64,000 bases of DNA, from contig SSBO01000009.1 of assembly GCA_005281725.1 (NCBI GenBank), positions 8,604,827-8,668,826 of the forward strand, written 5' to 3'. This DNA comes from Wuchereria bancrofti. Taxonomy: Eukaryota > Nematoda > Chromadorea > Rhabditida > Onchocercidae. This document shows positions 63,679 through 64,000 of the stretch, piece after piece. How positions within the stretch are numbered: the first letter of the stretch is position 1; every line of letters begins with the position of its first letter. The translations under genes were made by a program, and so were the position numbers. The notes beneath the pieces are model-generated. The model made no database searches. It was given only the letters and a program-made list of their open reading frames with translations, and was not told where the DNA came from.

Positions 63679-64000
63679 GTAAAAATTTTCAGCTGATAAA
63701 TATTATAACTTTTTTATCTGATTCATATGACATATAATAATGTACTCACCAATCATCATAATGTATCAATCACGAATGGCTAGTTCAAAGAATGCTCTTT
63801 GAACTTATCATTTTTGTAAAAAAATTTGAAATTATTTTTTCTACTTTGTTTAGTAACTTAATATTAGATTAATGTATGCTAATTTAAGCAATTTTGAACA
63901 GTTTTCCGTTTACCCATGTAGAAATTCATTTTTACCCACAATCATTTTAGCTTAGCTAAATTTGGAAATATATTTTCACTAGAAAAACAAACAAAAAAAA

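Noticed and set aside
1..64000. CRISPR arrays, prokaryotic operons, integrated viral genes
   Set aside because: No regularly spaced direct repeats with unique spacers, no ribosome-binding-site-led gene runs, and no capsid, polymerase or integrase motifs were seen.

Overview
The window is AT-rich, intron-rich eukaryotic DNA from a nematode. Introns are GT-AG, and their acceptors are the short TTTTCAG type. Several first exons begin directly behind a lone acceptor-like site, as expected for spliced-leader trans-splicing. The gene families also fit a worm: a TWK-type K2P channel, a PROM-1/FBXO47 F-box protein, an Sra/Sre-type chemoreceptor and a MEMO protein. A clade III, probably filarial, nematode is my inference from base composition and gene style; no species is claimed. 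Nothing bacterial or viral is evident, and I saw no rRNA or tRNA genes.

Layout. 62-5477 (+): secreted/membrane DOMON-cytochrome b561 protein. 6920-9018 (+): ING4/5-type PHD protein. 9842-13594 (-): MEMO1 homologue. 14288-15127 (+): intronless, very acidic, Met-rich protein. 16673-20435 (+): secreted cystine-knot, IL-17-like protein. 21478-23854 (-), perhaps to 24466: NHL/beta-propeller-like protein. 25260-31023 (+): 974-residue disordered protein ending in a tandem array of duplicated 60-nt exons. 32529-36654 (+): PROM-1/FBXO47 F-box protein. 37778-38908 (+): small novel protein. 39327-46629 (-): two-pore potassium channel. 46630-52788: about 6 kb without a convincing gene. 52789-55133 (-): seven-transmembrane chemoreceptor. 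57361-60433: long inverted repeat around a minisatellite core. 63457-63678 (+): one exon of a BAR/endophilin-like gene that leaves the window.

I assembled exon structures by hand, by matching splice phase across each junction. For ten of the multi-exon genes the exon lengths sum to whole codons with every phase agreeing, so those models are internally consistent. The least certain parts are the 5' ends of the NHL-like gene and the K2P gene, and the missing 5' and 3' exons of the BAR gene. The genes do not form one pathway. They cover membrane redox, chromatin (ING), meiosis (PROM-1), signalling (MEMO, cytokine, receptor) and excitability (K2P).

The most unusual observations are: (1) the 171-bp exon-intron tandem array at 30325-31023, where intron retention also keeps the frame in two of three introns and the last copy has lost its donor; (2) the 3-kb foldback structure at 57361-60433, with a partial relative just outside it; (3) the IL-17-like cystine-knot protein; (4) the intronless acidic Met/Asp/Glu repeat protein.
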